Under the pieces are notes generated by a model. That model had not been told where the DNA came from, ran no database searches, and was given only the letters and a program-made list of their open reading frames with translations. Source: Typhlomys cinereus (lineage: Eukaryota; Chordata; Mammalia; Rodentia; Platacanthomyidae). Taken from it: a stretch of DNA of 64,000 bases. The stretch is taken from NCBI GenBank assembly GCA_023101885.1, contig JALPQD010000076.1, positions 1,940,397-2,004,396 on the forward strand. Direction: 5' to 3'. Positions 1-14,200 of this stretch are shown here, piece after piece. Numbering within the stretch: position 1 is the first letter of the stretch; every line of letters starts with the position of its first letter. The translations under genes and the position numbers were made by a program.

Positions 1-300
1 AAAGATACAAAGTTTTTTTCTGTTTGCTAACAGGACAAATTGAAGAATGTAAATGAAATAAGAAATGGTTTTTAAGATCCATTCTTAAATTCGGTATGTC
101 TACAAGCACGAGACTCTAATAGTTTGCACCAAATGTTCCAGTCCCTGTCTCTGCTATGCATCTACCTCTATGGGATGTGGTAATCACTTATTACTATACT
201 ATAATTTCACTTTGTCAGCTAGATACAAGACAGAAATATATTAAATCTGCTTGAAGTCAAAAAACAATTTGCTTGTGAATTTGAAACCCCCCCTGAAACA
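1..300. other. Upstream flank, no feature seen
   Basis: AT-rich sequence without a recognisable repeat or exon. The open frames here are short and have no family resemblance. Confidence 0.5.
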
Positions 301-588
301 CCAGTTTATTTATTTTGCATACGTGTGTGTGTGTGTGTGTGTGTGTGTGTATCAGAAGGCAGTGTGTGCCTATGAAGACTGAAGGATGACTTTTGGTAAC
401 CATACTGAGTTGCTTTATCTTCTTTTGGCTTTGATCTCGGATTTCCCTAGCTCTGCCTTACAGGGTCAGAAGTGCCCGACACCACCATTTTAGCTCCGTG
501 TTTTTACGTGGGATCATAGATCTGAACTCACGTTCTTTGCTTTCAAGGCAGAGGCTTAACCTCTTAGTCATTTCTCCAGCCCTGTTAG
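301..588 (-). mobile_element. B2-superfamily SINE, older copy, reverse orientation
   Basis: Read on the - strand it begins with the tRNA-like head (GGCTGGAGAAATGACTAAG) and the B-box-like segment around 520-535, and ends in a long (CA)n tail, seen on the + strand as (TG)n at 322-350. It resembles the young copies elsewhere in the window but is more diverged. Confidence 0.7.
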
Positions 589-944
589 AAAAGAGAAGGG
601 CGGGGAAGGAAGATAGAACAAGAACCCAAGCTTCATCCACGAAGACTGAAATTATTGGGGAAGCTCCTCCAAACTCCAACCAGGAAGCAGCAATTTCCCT
701 GCCAGATGGAAATTACTACTGATTTGGAGTCAGGAGTGCAGGCTTTTAACAACTGGAGTGCAGGGGGAAGGGATTTCGGTTCCGTCCCAGAATAACTAAG
801 AGTTTGTCCCGTTGTCCCTTTTCCTTACCACATCCTATTAACATTCTTGGTAGGGTCTCCAGTTGGAGGTCTGTTTTGGATCTCAGATCTCTGGTCTGAG
901 GTCTGGTTCCCAATCTATCAGGTCCCTTAAAACTTTGATTTTTA

Positions 945-1127
945 TTGTGTGTATACGATGTGCCTGTGAGAGTGTGGGCGAGTACCTACCATATACATAG
1001 CACGTGTGATCAGATGACAACTTTTGGGAATCAGTTCTCTTTCCACCTCGGGCTCCGGGGATTGAATTCAGCATCAGCCTGTATGGCAACAGCTTTTACC
1101 TGCTGAGATATCTCATCACCCCTGAAA
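945..1127 (-). mobile_element. B3-like SINE fragment, reverse orientation
   Basis: The + strand reads as the reverse complement of a rodent B3/B2-type SINE: a GTGTGTATACGATGTGCC-like tail, 'gatcagatgacaacttttgg', 'ggattgaattcagcatcag' and then 'ctgctgagatatctcatc', which is the complement of the SINE head. It is diverged, so it is an old insertion upstream of the NUP58 promoter. Confidence 0.65.
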
Positions 1128-1640
1128 GCCCCAGCTTTTTTTTTTTTTTAATATAAGCTTCTTGCTTGAAAAATTAAAGATTTATAGATTAGTTTTAGTT
1201 TTTCTGTATTCCACACCACATCCCGCCCTTGACCCTCTAGAACTTGCATTTCTTGACTGCTGGCTGTGAGACAAGAGGCCGCGATGGACAGTTCCACCAG
1301 GTCCCCTCCACGCAGACGCTCTGCCCTGCAGGCTGGAGCGAAGCGCGCACGCGTTAGAACCCATCAATTCCCGAACGAAAAAGTAGAAAAAGTGGAAAGG
1401 TAGACGCCCTTCCCTTCTCCCGTATGGGTAGAGGCAACAAAACGCCTCCTTTTCTTTATGAGCAGCTTGAGGGTAACCACCAGGGCCCTCTCCAACTCTT
1501 GAGAGTTCTCCAGGATAGAAACGACATGTGAGGTTCACCAGGGAGCAAGCACAGAGCCAAATACCCAAACCAGCTCTGTGACTTAGATCTGGAGACTGTC
1601 TCTTTAAGACAGTAGGCTGGGCCCCCACTGCCTTCCGTCC
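1128..1640. other. NUP58 distal promoter flank, no discrete feature
   Basis: Composition changes from AT-rich to GC-rich along this stretch. A T-run at 1136-1149 ends the upstream SINE. No exon or known motif is clear. The long - strand open frame across 1182-2036 looks like a by-product of GC-rich sequence and is not called. Confidence 0.4.
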
Positions 1641-2210
1641 CGGCATGCTCTGCGCGGAGCGCCGTCCAGGGCATGGGGGAGGGGGCAAGGGGAGGAGGTA
1701 GGGCTCCTCCCAGAGTGCCCCGCGCGGCCGGCCCGCTTCCGGTGCGAGCATCGGGCGTGCTTCGGCGTGCAGCTCCGCCTCCTCCAGCCCCGCCGCGCAG
1801 CCGCGGGTGTTGAAGTTCCCGCCGGGCCAGGGCTCGGGGAGAGCCATGCTGCCCGGCCCACCGCGGCTTTGAGGCGAGAGGAGCGTCCCGGGGCCTCTCC
1901 TCTCTCTGTGACTACGTCGAGCTCGGGGCAGCCATGTCCACGGGGTTCTCCTTCGGGTCCGGGGCCTTAGGCTCCACCACTGTGGCTGCCGGCGGGACCG
2001 GCACCGGCAGCGGGTTCTCCTTTGGGACCGGGGCATCTAGGTAACCGCTCTTCGCTCGCCTTTGGGGACCAGCTTCCTCCCCGCCAGATCCGGAGTCCCC
2101 CCCCTCTCTTGTTGGCCTTGGGGGGAAGGGGCGCAGTCTGGACCCCCGGAGGTTCGGTGTCCCGCGGGGCCCCGGCTGCGGGAAGGCCCTTCCCGGGGCC
2201 CCGGCAATGA
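1640..2210 (+). promoter_or_regulatory. CpG-island promoter of NUP58
   Basis: CpG dinucleotides are dense from about 1640 to 2210, against very sparse CpG elsewhere in the window, and the NUP58 start codon lies inside. An ETS-type core (GCTTCCGG) sits at 1735-1742, about 200 bases before the ATG. I see no TATA box, as is usual for housekeeping nucleoporin genes. The transcription start cannot be fixed from sequence; I infer somewhere between about 1730 and 1900. The island continues into the start of intron 1. Confidence 0.75.
1934..2040 (+). CDS. NUP58: NUP58 coding exon 1
   Basis: Encodes residues 1-36, beginning MSTGFSFGSG and containing the first FG motifs. The donor is CTAG|GTAACC at 2041, and the last codon is split after two bases. 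The 5' UTR part of the exon lies upstream with an undefined start. Confidence 0.95.
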
Positions 2211-5200
2211 CATGGGTGAATGAACGAATTTAGCATAAACTTGGGGCAGCGTTTTACGCTTAGCGACACGGAATAGAAAATTGGAGGTCGATGAAAACTT
2301 TCTCCTTTGATAATTCAGGTTCCGTTGCAATATTTATGGCTTTGGACGTTATGATTGCTTTTATTTTATTTTACGGACGTTTCAAGCCTTTGTGCCACAC
2401 GGGACCTAATCTTCCTCGTTTTATTTCGATGGCATAGGAAAGAATGTTGTGTTATAATGACTTACATTACCTTTTCCTTTCATTATAAACCTAAGTAGTA
2501 CCTTCATCATTTTCGTGCAATCTGTTAGTTCAGGTGATGACAAATTTGATCAGGCATGTCGAGAAAACAACATGGGAGGGACCATTTTTTTAAAGAGTTA
2601 ATATTTGGAATTCAGTCTGTTGATGTGTAAACACCAAAAGTTCATAAAATCAAGAATTTTGTGTACTCCAACAAGAACTTACCTCCTTGGAAGCTTCAGG
2701 AATGTGGTTGCACATTTAAATGTCAAAGTACATCTGTATTTTGAAAAGGAATCGCAAAGGAACCATAGAGTACAGACAACCTTTTGCATCCTTTCTCTTG
2801 CTCTATGCTTTTAATCAGATCATGATTAGTAGTGCACTTTCAACTTGTCTACACAGCCATTGCCAAGACCTTGCACCAGGCATTTGTCATTAATGGAACA
2901 AGTACTTTTACAAATTTTTGCAGAAAAATATTTGAAACATGACAGGTTTTCAACCAGTTGCTTTGTGTTACATTAAAAACTGCTTCCTGTGACTCCTGCA
3001 TGGATTTCATTGGATTCAGTAAAATCTTAGTTGCTTTTACCGCGGTTTTTGCTACATTATGGTGGAATGCTTTTCCTTTCCAAATCCCATTGCTTTTTCC
3101 TTCTGTTATTTCTCACTATCCTTAAAATGAAATAAAGAAAGATGATTGGAGAAAGAGATGGCTCAACTGGTTAAAGCACTTTCTAGGGAGGAACAGATAA
3201 AGGGAAAAGATTTTCCTGTGGTCTTTAAGGCCCAGAATAATTTAGACCTTCTCTAAACTCGTCTTGGTCCAACCTTATTTCAGTCAACATTTATGTCTAG
3301 TAAGCACACACAAATAACTGAACTGAAACAGTTACAAGAAGAGATATTTTATACTTGATGAGTTCTGGGTTTTTTTTTCTAACTCCATTTTATACTCCTC
3401 TAGTGGTCCTAATAGTTGAGAATTACTGTGTTAGCATTTTGATCTTTTCTCGGTGCTCTGGGGAGACTTGGCGCTACCTTTTCTTTAGGGTAGTTCTCTC
3501 TGTAAAATGCTCCCACTCCTTCTGGTGCCCAGACTTTTTCTTTTGTCCTTTTCTTTCTTCCTTTTCTTTCTTCCTTTTCTTTCTTCCTTTTCTTTCTTCC
3601 TTTTCTTCCTTCCTTTTCTTCCTTCCTTTTCTTACTTCCTTTTCTTCCTTCCCTTCCTTCCTTCCTTTCTTCCTTCCTTTTCTTCCTTTTCTTACTTCCT
3701 TTTCTTCCTTCCCTTCCTTCCTTCCTTCCTTCCTTCCTTCCTTCCTTCCTTCCTTCCTTCCTTCCTTCCTTCTTTCTTTCTTTCTTTCTTTCTTTCTTTT
3801 TTTCTTTCTCTCTCTTTTCTCCTTTCCCTCTTCCCTCTTTCCTTCTATCTCTCCTCTCTCTCTCTCTCTCAGATGTTTGTATCTGATTGCACTGTGTGGC
3901 TGTGAAGGCCTAAGGGTGACTTCAGGAATCACCCTGGATTGGTTCTACTTCTATTTGCTTTGCTCTGGAGTTCCCCAGGCTCCGCCTTCCAGGATCTGAA
4001 GTATAGGCCACTGGCATTTCCATCTGGCGTTTTTTACTGGGATCTGAACTCAGGACCTCCAGCCCCTAATTCTTGACTTTAAATTCACATGGTCTCCTTT
4101 CCCATTGAGGCTTTTTATGACCTGACAGTGTAGTGATTTCCATTCTCATGATGTCCTGTACTCACAACCTGATCAGTTTGTTACATTTATTGGGTATGTT
4201 TACTGTTGTGGTCTGATCCCAGCAGTAAGATGTAAACTCCATGGTGTTTTCATGCTGTTGTTTCCAGTGGATTCAAGCTGGAGCTCTATAGAGATTCAGT
4301 GACTGAATGAATGATTCATGAATAATACCCTGGTCCAAAAACTTGTGAGATTAGAGTCTTAATTACTATTTCATCCTCAGACTTTAACATGGTACCTGGT
4401 ATAGAAAAGAACCTACTTTTAGTAAGTACTTGTTGAAGGAGTAAACAAGTCATTGGTGATAAACTGGAAGAATTGATCCAGGCATTAGACTTACATAAGG
4501 GAAGGAGATGGCGTGTAACATGTGCACTAAGGTGCTGTTTGGGAGGCCTCAGCTGCTCCTTTATCACCTGATTTGGTCTCTTGAAGTAAGTTATTTGAAG
4601 TGCGTTACCTTCCACTGAGCAGTTCCTTCCTCAGGAAGAGGGATGTAATATTTATCTGAAAAGCTGTTAATTAAAGAGTGTCAACTCTTTAGCACATGGG
4701 GCATTTGCTCAATGTTCAATTATTGTTAAACAGTGTGTTAACTTTGAAGTCCACTTTAAGATAGGCTAGGGCATTAAAATACTATTCTGATGAAGTTAAC
4801 TGTGCTCTTCAACATAGTCCATGAGGTATTTGGCAGGTAAAACTGATTTAAGACCCTAGCTGGTCAAGTCTGGGGTACCTTTCTGAAGGCAAGTGAATTT
4901 TCACACATACAGAGTTACAGAGTAATATTTATATTACTGAGTTTCTTTGGTAATATTTTAGTTGTAGTTATATAATACTTCATAATATCATCAATTATCT
5001 TACAAAATTTAAAATATTTTATTGATTGTCAAAAACTTTTATTATTCACTTATAAATTTTTGGAATAATGGCTTTTCAAAGAGTATCAGATTTGTTTGGG
5101 AATGAGAGAAACAGTCATTTTCTTAACTGAATATCTTCAGCATCGGGTGTTTCCTGTCTTTGATATCTTAAAAATACTCATTGTTTTCTGGCCGCATTTT

Positions 5201-8200
5201 ATGCACAGCAGATCCAAAGTAACAGTTATTAGACTGCTGCCAGTTAAGCCAAATATTTTTCACATGCTTTCTCTCTTTAATTATCTATATATTGTACTGT
5301 CTACTTTTACACCTTCACATAGTTTTCTCATTTGGCTGATTGGCAAATTTGGGGTTTGCGGTTTTTTTTTTATTATACATCTCCGTTTTAGTTGTAACCA
5401 AATGTGCCTTATAATTCTGTTTTATCCAGTTTATTTAAGGATCTTGAATTGACAGCTAGATCTTCGAGCTTTCCTCTGCCTCCTTCCTGTTCATGTTCCC
5501 AGTGGTCATACTCACATTTACACTGCCTTGTCTTCTGCTTGCTACCTTTACTCCCTGTCTACTCAGTGCTGAGGATCCGTCCTAAGTTCGGTAACTAGCT
5601 TTTTAGCAAGTACTTCTGTCTCTGTGCCTCTCACTAAATGCCCATCTTTGCTATTTAACCATAATCTGCCCTTTTGAAAGTTTCTATTTCTACTACTTGA
5701 ACTGTAATTATTATCCATTTTCCTTGAATTTCCAGTGTGGCTCCTTGGACTCGCTGTGGAATTATTGATGGTCCCTGGACCTTCATAACTTGGAGAGCTA
5801 TTCTGAGTAGGATTAGCCCCTTGAGCTGTTTTAGTGTCTTTGGATTCCATTGCTGTTTCTGGCATACAGTCCCCTCCTGTCCACCAGTGGTGCTAGGTTG
5901 AACCTAGGGTCTCATATATGTTAAGCAGGTGTTATACCACTGAGCTTATCACCAGCCCTCTTTTTTACTTACATTTTGAGATATTACATTGCCCAAACTG
6001 GTCTTGAACTTACTCAATTTAAGGCAGGCCTTGAATTTGTGATCTTTGTAAGCTGCCTTAGCTGGGAGTACAGGCCTGTGCTACCAGGCCCAGCTTTTTT
6101 TTTTTTTTTTTTTTCCCAAATTAGAGACAGTCTCATTAAGTTGTCCAGACTGACCTCAGCCTTGTGATTCTCCTGCCTCAGTCTTTGAGAATCGAGATTT
6201 CAGCATGTATTAATGGGTCTGGCATGGTTATAGCTTTATGGAGGGTCAAAGAGGGAAGTAATAAAAGTATACATGTAAGATAAATGGAATTTCCCATTGT
6301 GTTGTGATGCTATAAGCTCTTAATTTTCTTAAAAGTTTTGAAATGTCTAATTACCAAAACTTTTTGCTTATTTTCATAATTTCCCCTGTCTTTGGATAGC
6401 AAACTTGAGTCTCTGAGGCTTAATAGGCATAATTAGAAAGCTGTAAACTTTGCATTCACTTTTTATTAGCTATTCTATGTTAAGCTTTTCAGAACCTCTC
6501 TATAAGCAGTTTCTGCTGTTGAACATGATCTGCATTTTAATTTGAGTCTAAGTGTGCTCACCTTGCCCCACACTTGGTATCAGCAGACTGTGTTCCCACT
6601 TCCATGGTGGAACTATCATAATAGTGGAGTAGCAGTAAAGACAATGTAAAATATCTTTTTACTTGAAGATGTGTCTTTTTATGAGTAATTATTCAACAGT
6701 TTTGAAAAATGAGCACTACTCGAATAATCCAAAGGGGAAAAAAATCATGTCTGACCCTTTAAAAATATTCTGAGGTTTAAATGAAAACTGATAAAAGCAG
6801 AAATGTCTGCAATCTTTGCTTATGATTACCTTAAAATCTGACATTCTAAAATTGCTGTGCACTAGGCTTTTTTTTTTTTTTTTTTTTTGAGGTCTGGTAT
6901 TTTATTTTTTCTTTGGTACCTAGGGTGGACCCAGAGTGTACACATTTTATGCAAGTGCCTTATTACTGAGTTATATCCCTGACTTTTTATTTTGAGATAT
7001 GGTTTCATTACGTTGTGCAGATCTTGAACTTACCATACTGTGAGGCCCAGGCAGTTCATGAACTTGGATCTTCTGCCTCACGTTCTCAAGTAGCTAGGAT
7101 AACAGGTCTGTGCTACCAGACCTGGCTTGGTATCCATTACTTAAGACTAACTTTATGTTTGTGTTTATTTTTAGAAGAAAAGGAAAATACTTGAGTCATT
7201 AGAGGTATTTTCGTTAGATTCTTTTAGATGTTATGTATATTACATGTGTTATATGAAGAAAATATCTTTGAAGGGTTTTAATTTTCCTGAGTAAATATTG
7301 GCTTTAATAAATATTTTTTTTTAAACAAGTAATCCTGTGGGGCTCAATTTTGGAACGCTTGGAAGCGCTGCAACTCCAGCAACTACATCTGCTGCTTCTA
7401 GTGGTTTTGGAACAGGACTCTTTGGATCTAAGCCTACCACTGGGTTCACTTTAGGAGGAGCAAGTACAGGTAAGGAGAATTGTCTCATTTTCCATTCTAT
7501 TCTGTTTCTGTTTTAAGAGATGGAGGGATGGAAACAAGGGAGAAAGAGGGAAGCAAGGATAAGTACTCAATATGCTTGTAAAACTAGGAAAACAAAAAAT
7601 GAACATAGTCCAAAGACACTAAAACAAAATTAAAATAAAAACATGAAAAACAAAGAGGTCTTCGTTGGTTGTAGAACTCTAAGAGTAGATACTAAGAAGG
7701 AAAGAATGAAAGGCTTAGTTTAGTGCCCTTCTACATACAATCTGCTCTAATGAAAACAATTGAAGGCCTTTAAATATAACTAAGATGATTTAAAAATTTG
7801 TATTAGATTATATAATGCGGTATTTTCCTTAGTAAAGTCATTGCTTAAGTCAGCTTTACCAATTTGTTTTAAATTTTGTTATTAAAATAATAGTTTCAGC
7901 TGGAAAGGAACAAGAAAGTTTCTGGTGGACATTTCAATTACACCTTTTATTTTTAATACTCAACAACTAATAAAATGTTTTGCTCTGGCTGTTTGTTTCA
8001 AAGATTTACTTCATTGGTTACCTTTTATTCTCTACTCTTAGAACCTCTTGGTTTCAGTCCCACCTTTTGCCTTAGCCAACCAGCATGCGTAGCACTTTTA
8101 ACAGCCACGCCTAGGAAATAAGATAATAGCAGAATTACCCCAACCAGTTAGCTCATTGAGACCACTCTAGATGCCAGTGTTGTTTGTAGCAAAACAGTAG

Positions 8201-11200
8201 TTGTCTGCATTTACCAACCCTGTTCTATAATCTATCAAGTTAAACATAGTCTCTTATGTACTAGTGCTCTGGGGGAAAATGTTTATGTTAATGTCATGGT
8301 GGCAGTATTGTGGTATGTAATGAGCTTATTAAAATCATTGTTGTCCTTTAGTGTGAATGTTTTTCTTATGAAAAGCTAAAAATGTACTATGTTCATTGAT
8401 GATTCCGTTTTATTTCTTTTTTGTCCTTGGGAGTAGCAATTGCACCTATAGGATTAACACTAGGTAAGAATTGTTGATAAAAGATTCAAATCTGTGGTTT
8501 TCTACTAATTTAAATGAATTGTGTGGCTGTTCCCTCTTCTAATATGTCACAGAACCGAGGGAGAGAAGAATGAGAGTAAAGAACTTTATGTGGATTCCAG
8601 ATAATGACTCTTCAGAAAAATCTTCCAGTGTTTGAGTACATAGACTATTGAATGTTTCTATATCATGCCTTTTTAATTCAGCAAAATATTTTAAGTATAG
8701 AATAGTTATGGCTGGAAGTTTATGTCATATTCTTTTTCAGTCCTTTAACTCTTCCATGAATAAAAAGCACTAAACTACATGACAGAAATCTTAAGCTCTG
8801 CTGTTGTGTTTTAAAAGAATATAAGACACTATATCTTTTACTGCAAAAATTTTTTCATGTGCTTTCTTAATTGATGAATTTCGTTCTTTGACAATTTTAT
8901 AAAAGTGTGTAACATTCTGATTATTCTCTACTCTCTCTTATCTCCCACCCCTACAAACTCCTTTCCCACAAATCTTCCTCCCATATTCATATCTTCATGT
9001 TTGTTTTGTAGCAAGATTATGTAAAAGCCAAGGGGACATTAGGATAAAACCAGGCAATGGAGGTTCAGGTAAATGTAGGTTTAGTCTCAGAACTGGACAG
9101 GGGTTCCAGAATTGTGAGTTCAAGACTCACCTGGGTGAGAAACAAACGTATTAATGTTGGCTTTATGGACACGTGTACCCTCTTACTGGAATGATTAAAG
9201 TAAGATCAGTGGAGAGATCAGGATGCAGATGAGCAGAAGCCGGGGACTGTCATTCTTGATTAGGAGAAAGACCCAGGTGAGAGGACTGGGGAGATTAGCA
9301 CAGAAAGTAAGGAATGAACTAGAAGCTGACAGGGGAGCCAGAAGGAAGAAGATTGTCAGAAGTAAGATTGGTAGTATGCATAATCTCTCATATGAGGGGC
9401 TACTTCTCTGCTGAGGGGAAGGGGTAATCACAGAGTCACAGTGATTGGGATTGTATTTCCTTTTCTTATCCACTGTGATTTAGCCCTAACTTTTATCTTT
9501 TATATCTTTTACTTGACAAAAGAATCACAAACTTTTAGGTATTCTAGTTGAAACCAGCATATTATCTCTATGATTAAGGTAAATTGAGTTATTTTTCATT
9601 TTGTTTTTTCTTTTTAACAGGAACGCCAGCCACTACATCTGCGTCTACAACAGGCTTCAGCTTAGGATTCAATAAACCTGCAGCATCTGCCACACCATTT
9701 GCTCTGCCTGTTACTACTACCTCAGCAAGTGGTCTCACTCTTTCTTCTGCTCTGACATCAACTCCAGCAGGTGAGGCTGAATGAACAGTTGCATTTAATG
9801 GTTACCGTTTCATTTCACCTGGTTAGAGAACATGGAAATTCATTCTTATTAAACATAAGTATAAGGCTAGGGAGATAGTTTAATGAGTAAAATGCCTCAT
9901 GCACAAGCATGAAGTTCCCAGGACTCATGTGAAAGCCATGCACAGTAGCACAGGTCTCTTACCCCAGCACTGGAGAGGGGGGCACAGAGAGATAGGTGGA
10001 TCTCAAGTTTACTGGCCATCTGGTCTAGCCAAAACGACAAGCTCAGGTTCAGAGAACCTGCTCAAAAAGTGAGATGAGAGTGATACATGAAGACATCTGA
10101 AGTTAACCCCTGGCCTCCACATGCACGTGCATGGGCGTCTCCTTGTGCAGACATGTACACACACACACAGTCTTTATTATAAAACATAAAAAATAAAAGC
10201 CATTTGGGGAAGTTTTTATTTGAATTAGTGATTTTGACCTACTAAATTATTAGCTTGTCTGAGCCAGACATAGTGGTTCAAGCCCTTAATTCCATGTTTG
10301 GGAGGTAGAAGGATTTTGAGTTCAGGGTCAGACTGAGTTACATTGCAAGAGTTTATCTGAAGATGAAAGTAAGCATTGTCTTTTACAACAGTACTGACTG
10401 TTTTGAAATAATGGTCTCTACCTTTAGAACAAAGGAAGGAAGAAGACCAGAGGGGCGAAATGTAAGGCTACTTGTTATAGTCAGCCTGCATGGTTGCTGA
10501 TAAATGACCATCAAATGGCTTAAAGGAACCAAGGGTTTATTTTCTCTTATTTACTCATTACAGTTCCTAGTCCAGCTTGACAGGAGAGCATGCACCTACA
10601 CCATGGCGAAGGGAATTGGCCACACCATCACCGCATAACAGCTGAGAGAGGGACAATCCTTACTTGCCAGACCAGCATGTCTGGCCAAGTGTACAGAAAG
10701 ATGCCAATTCTCTCAATCAGTTCTCCATGATTTAGTCCAGGGCCTAATCCCACCCACCAGGGGCTGGGCCCTCCCCATCAGCTAGACAATCTCCTACAGG
10801 CTTGCTCTGGGCCCAACACAACCACCAATTCTCCATAAATGTGCCCATAGTTCAAACCCTCAACAGTCAAGTTGACACCTATGCCTAACTATGACACTAC
10901 TGATACCAACTTTGTATTCAAGAAGCTATTTGTGACATGGAATGATCAAGACTTGATGTAGGGTTCATTTGATTTTAAAAGTAGAATCAGTGGCTGTATT
11001 GCTATGAAATTAGCCACCTGGTATCATTGTAATATTACCCATTTTTTCTTCCCCTTTTGTCATTGATATTTGCTTTGAACCACTATTTATCTTTATTCTT
11101 GCATATGTAAAAATTTTTCTTTAGCAGCTACCTTTCCCAAAGAGTCAATTTTGTCATAAAAATTAGTTATACTTTCCTGTGATGTTCTTAAATACTATTG

Positions 11201-14200
11201 CTGTTTGAAGGCTTAGTATCTCATTTTTTTGCAGCATCCACAGGATTTACTTTAAATAATTTGGGAGCAACAGCCACAACTACAGCTGCATCAACTGGTC
11301 TTTCTTTAGGGGGAGCCCTAGCTGGTTTGGGAGGTTCACTTTTCCAGAGTGCCAATACAGCAGCAGCAGGTAACTAATGATATTTATTCTCCAGAACAGT
11401 AAATCTTTGTATTTACATTTATTTTAACTCAATGATTTTTTTAAATTTTTTTATTATTTTTTATTCAATTATGTGTGTGTGTGTGTGCATGCGTGTGCAT
11501 GCATGTAGAACCATGGGCGAATTCGGGAACCACCATGAACCGCCTCCACCTCCTCGTTTACTCTGCCCCGGGATTTACAGGCCCCATCCTACCAGGACCA
11601 TAAACGCAGGCTGCTACCGCTTCTGCCCGGCGTCTATACGTGGGGTCTAGGATCTGAACTCAGGACCTTCTGCCTGCAAGGCAGAGGCTTAACCCCTGAA
11701 CCACCTCTCCAGCCCCCTCAACGATTTTTTAGCAGGAAAAAATAAAATGTTTTTCATAAATATCTATAACTATATTCTAGAATACGTTGCATTTTTCCCT
11801 CCAGAACTGACTAATTATATAAGGAAACAAAAGCCTATTTAAGAAATCATAAAACTTCTGGAGAAACTTGTCATTTAAATAAGGGACAATTCAGTTGTCT
11901 TAGACAGAGGACGTGGCTCAGGGGTAAAGTACTTGCTTATCATCTGTGAGGTCCTAAGTCATATTCCTATTATGTTGGGGTTGGGAAAGTGTAAGAGCCT
12001 GTCTTTATGTATGACAGCTTGGGAAACTTGGGTTCTGAGTTTGGCTTACATTGTAGAAGCCAGAGAAAGGGTATTTTTGAGCTAAGAAAAGCTTTCCTCT
12101 TATTTGAAGAAATTGTTTAATGATTCATATAGAAATTTAGCATCAAGAGTACAGTTTACTGATTAGAAAAAGTCTATATATTTAATTATAAAATTATAGA
12201 ATTTATAATAATAGGGTAATTTATAATAGCTGTATTTATTTTAGAGGAGTCCTTTTTATTGAATACTTCATTGTGTAGGAGAGCTTGTTTGTTCTTTTTT
12301 TGTTCTCTATTCAGATACTTAAATTGAATAGGGAAAACATCACCAGGTCATTGGAAAGAATACAAGGAGTAAGTCAAAAATTTGTAGCACATGCTGGGGA
12401 GATGACTCAGTGAGCACCATGTGTGCACCATGACATACACATGCCACTCCTACCCCTACACGCCTGTCCCAAACATGAACGCACATGATTCATGCAAAGA
12501 TAATAAATATGTAGTGTTCAAATTTGTCTCGTATTTCGGTTACTAATTTTTTTCATTTTATAGATACTCAAAAATACCTTCTGACACCATAGTAAACACA
12601 GAGATAGGAAGATAGAGTATAATAGAAAATTCTCTAAAGGGGGAAAAATGCTAAATCATCTAATGACTGTAAAATACTTTTTTGGTAGGATACTTAAATA
12701 CCTTTCATACAGATTCCTATAAAAGCAGAATGGAATATAAAAAATAAAAAGGAGATATAGGTCATTTCATATCCCTTACTGAGTATATCGATTAACTTTT
12801 CTTACCTTCATGAGGAAATACTGACAGAAGCAACATAAAGGAGAAAGAATTTATTCTGGCTTACAGTTTCTGAGAATACAGTCCATCATAGTGGGAGGGC
12901 ATGTGTGCCTTTGGCCACAGGAACTTCCCTGTTTGTGACTTGCTCCTATCTCCACAGAATCTCCAAAAAATTTCTGGTTTTTGGAGTGTGACATGATACA
13001 CAGTGCTTATTTCATACTTAAAAATGTCATTGACTTAAAAAGTATTCTAAATGGAATATATGAAATATTTAGAACCAAAATCATTTCACATTTTGGAATA
13101 CTTCAGATTTTGGATTGGAGTGTTACCCACAATAGTATGTTTATTTAGCTGTATTTCTGTTAATCATTGTCAGAATTTAAGTTAATTTCCAGTTATCTTG
13201 TGTGTCTGATTAGTGTTTTCTATTTTTAAAACAGATAGTGTCTTACTGAAATAACTGTTTACCAGCAATGTGTAGATTTATGGAAATACATGTTTGATAA
13301 CACACAATCCTTAAAAGATTGCTACTTGATTCATAAGTATACATTATTTATTATTAACTGTAGCACCTTTGAGCCCTTTTGCCAGTGAGATAGGATTTAA
13401 ATAAGTGAGGGTTACTTACCTTTTAAATTTAAGTTTTCTGAGAACTTAGGAATATGCAGTTATACTTAAATCTTAGATTATTTTAAAGTGATATCCAAAA
13501 TGTGATTGGGTTGTAAGATATATTCATCTGAAGATGTACTAACTGAAATTACTTTTGTAAAAAAGGTTTAAAAATAAGTAAAAATTGAATGTCTACATAT
13601 ATCAAATTTATAGATTTAGCCAGGTCTAAAAATAATTAAAAGTATATAATGTCATTAGATTCAAGTAAGATTGTCAGTTTTTACTTAATTCATGCTCCAA
13701 ATTTGTGTTACTTCCCTAAACTATATAGGAAGAAAATGTAGACCCTAAAAAGTATTTGGGTGCTTTGTTCTATAAGGGGAAATTGTAAACTCAGAGAAAT
13801 TGGTAAATGATGTTCCCGTTATTTACAGGTCTTGGACAAAATGCTTTAAGCTTGTCTTTGGGAACTACAGCCCCCACTTCAACTGCAGGCAATGAAGGTC
13901 TTGGTGGTATAGATTTTAGTACCTCATCAGATAAGAAAAGTAAGTAATATGTTCTAAGAGTACTTTCAGGAAAATTGCAGGTTACTCAGAATTTCTCTGT
14001 ATGAAAGATCACTGTATATTCAGTAGTACAAGTTTTGCATTTATGTTTGTATTATCATGAGTATTTTACAAATTTCTTATGTTCAGAAGTACTTACCTTT
14101 GTAGATAGCTTACATATATGTGTGCACATGTCCTTCATAACTCCCTAAATGTGTATGTTCATCTACTTTTAAGTTGGGCTCATGATCCATATATTTTGTA

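Noticed and set aside
323..350. TG tract as possible regulatory Z-DNA near the promoter
   Set aside because: It is simply the tail of a reversed SINE 1.3 kb from the CpG island; similar tails occur throughout the window.
1182..2036. 284-codon - strand open frame over the promoter
   Set aside because: It lies in the CpG island, where stop codons are rare by composition. It is Arg/Pro/Gly-rich with no domain and overlaps NUP58 exon 1 on the other strand.
3355..3999. Phe/Ser/Leu-rich and Lys/Glu-rich open frames on both strands
   Set aside because: They are translations of the pyrimidine microsatellite, open in several frames at once.
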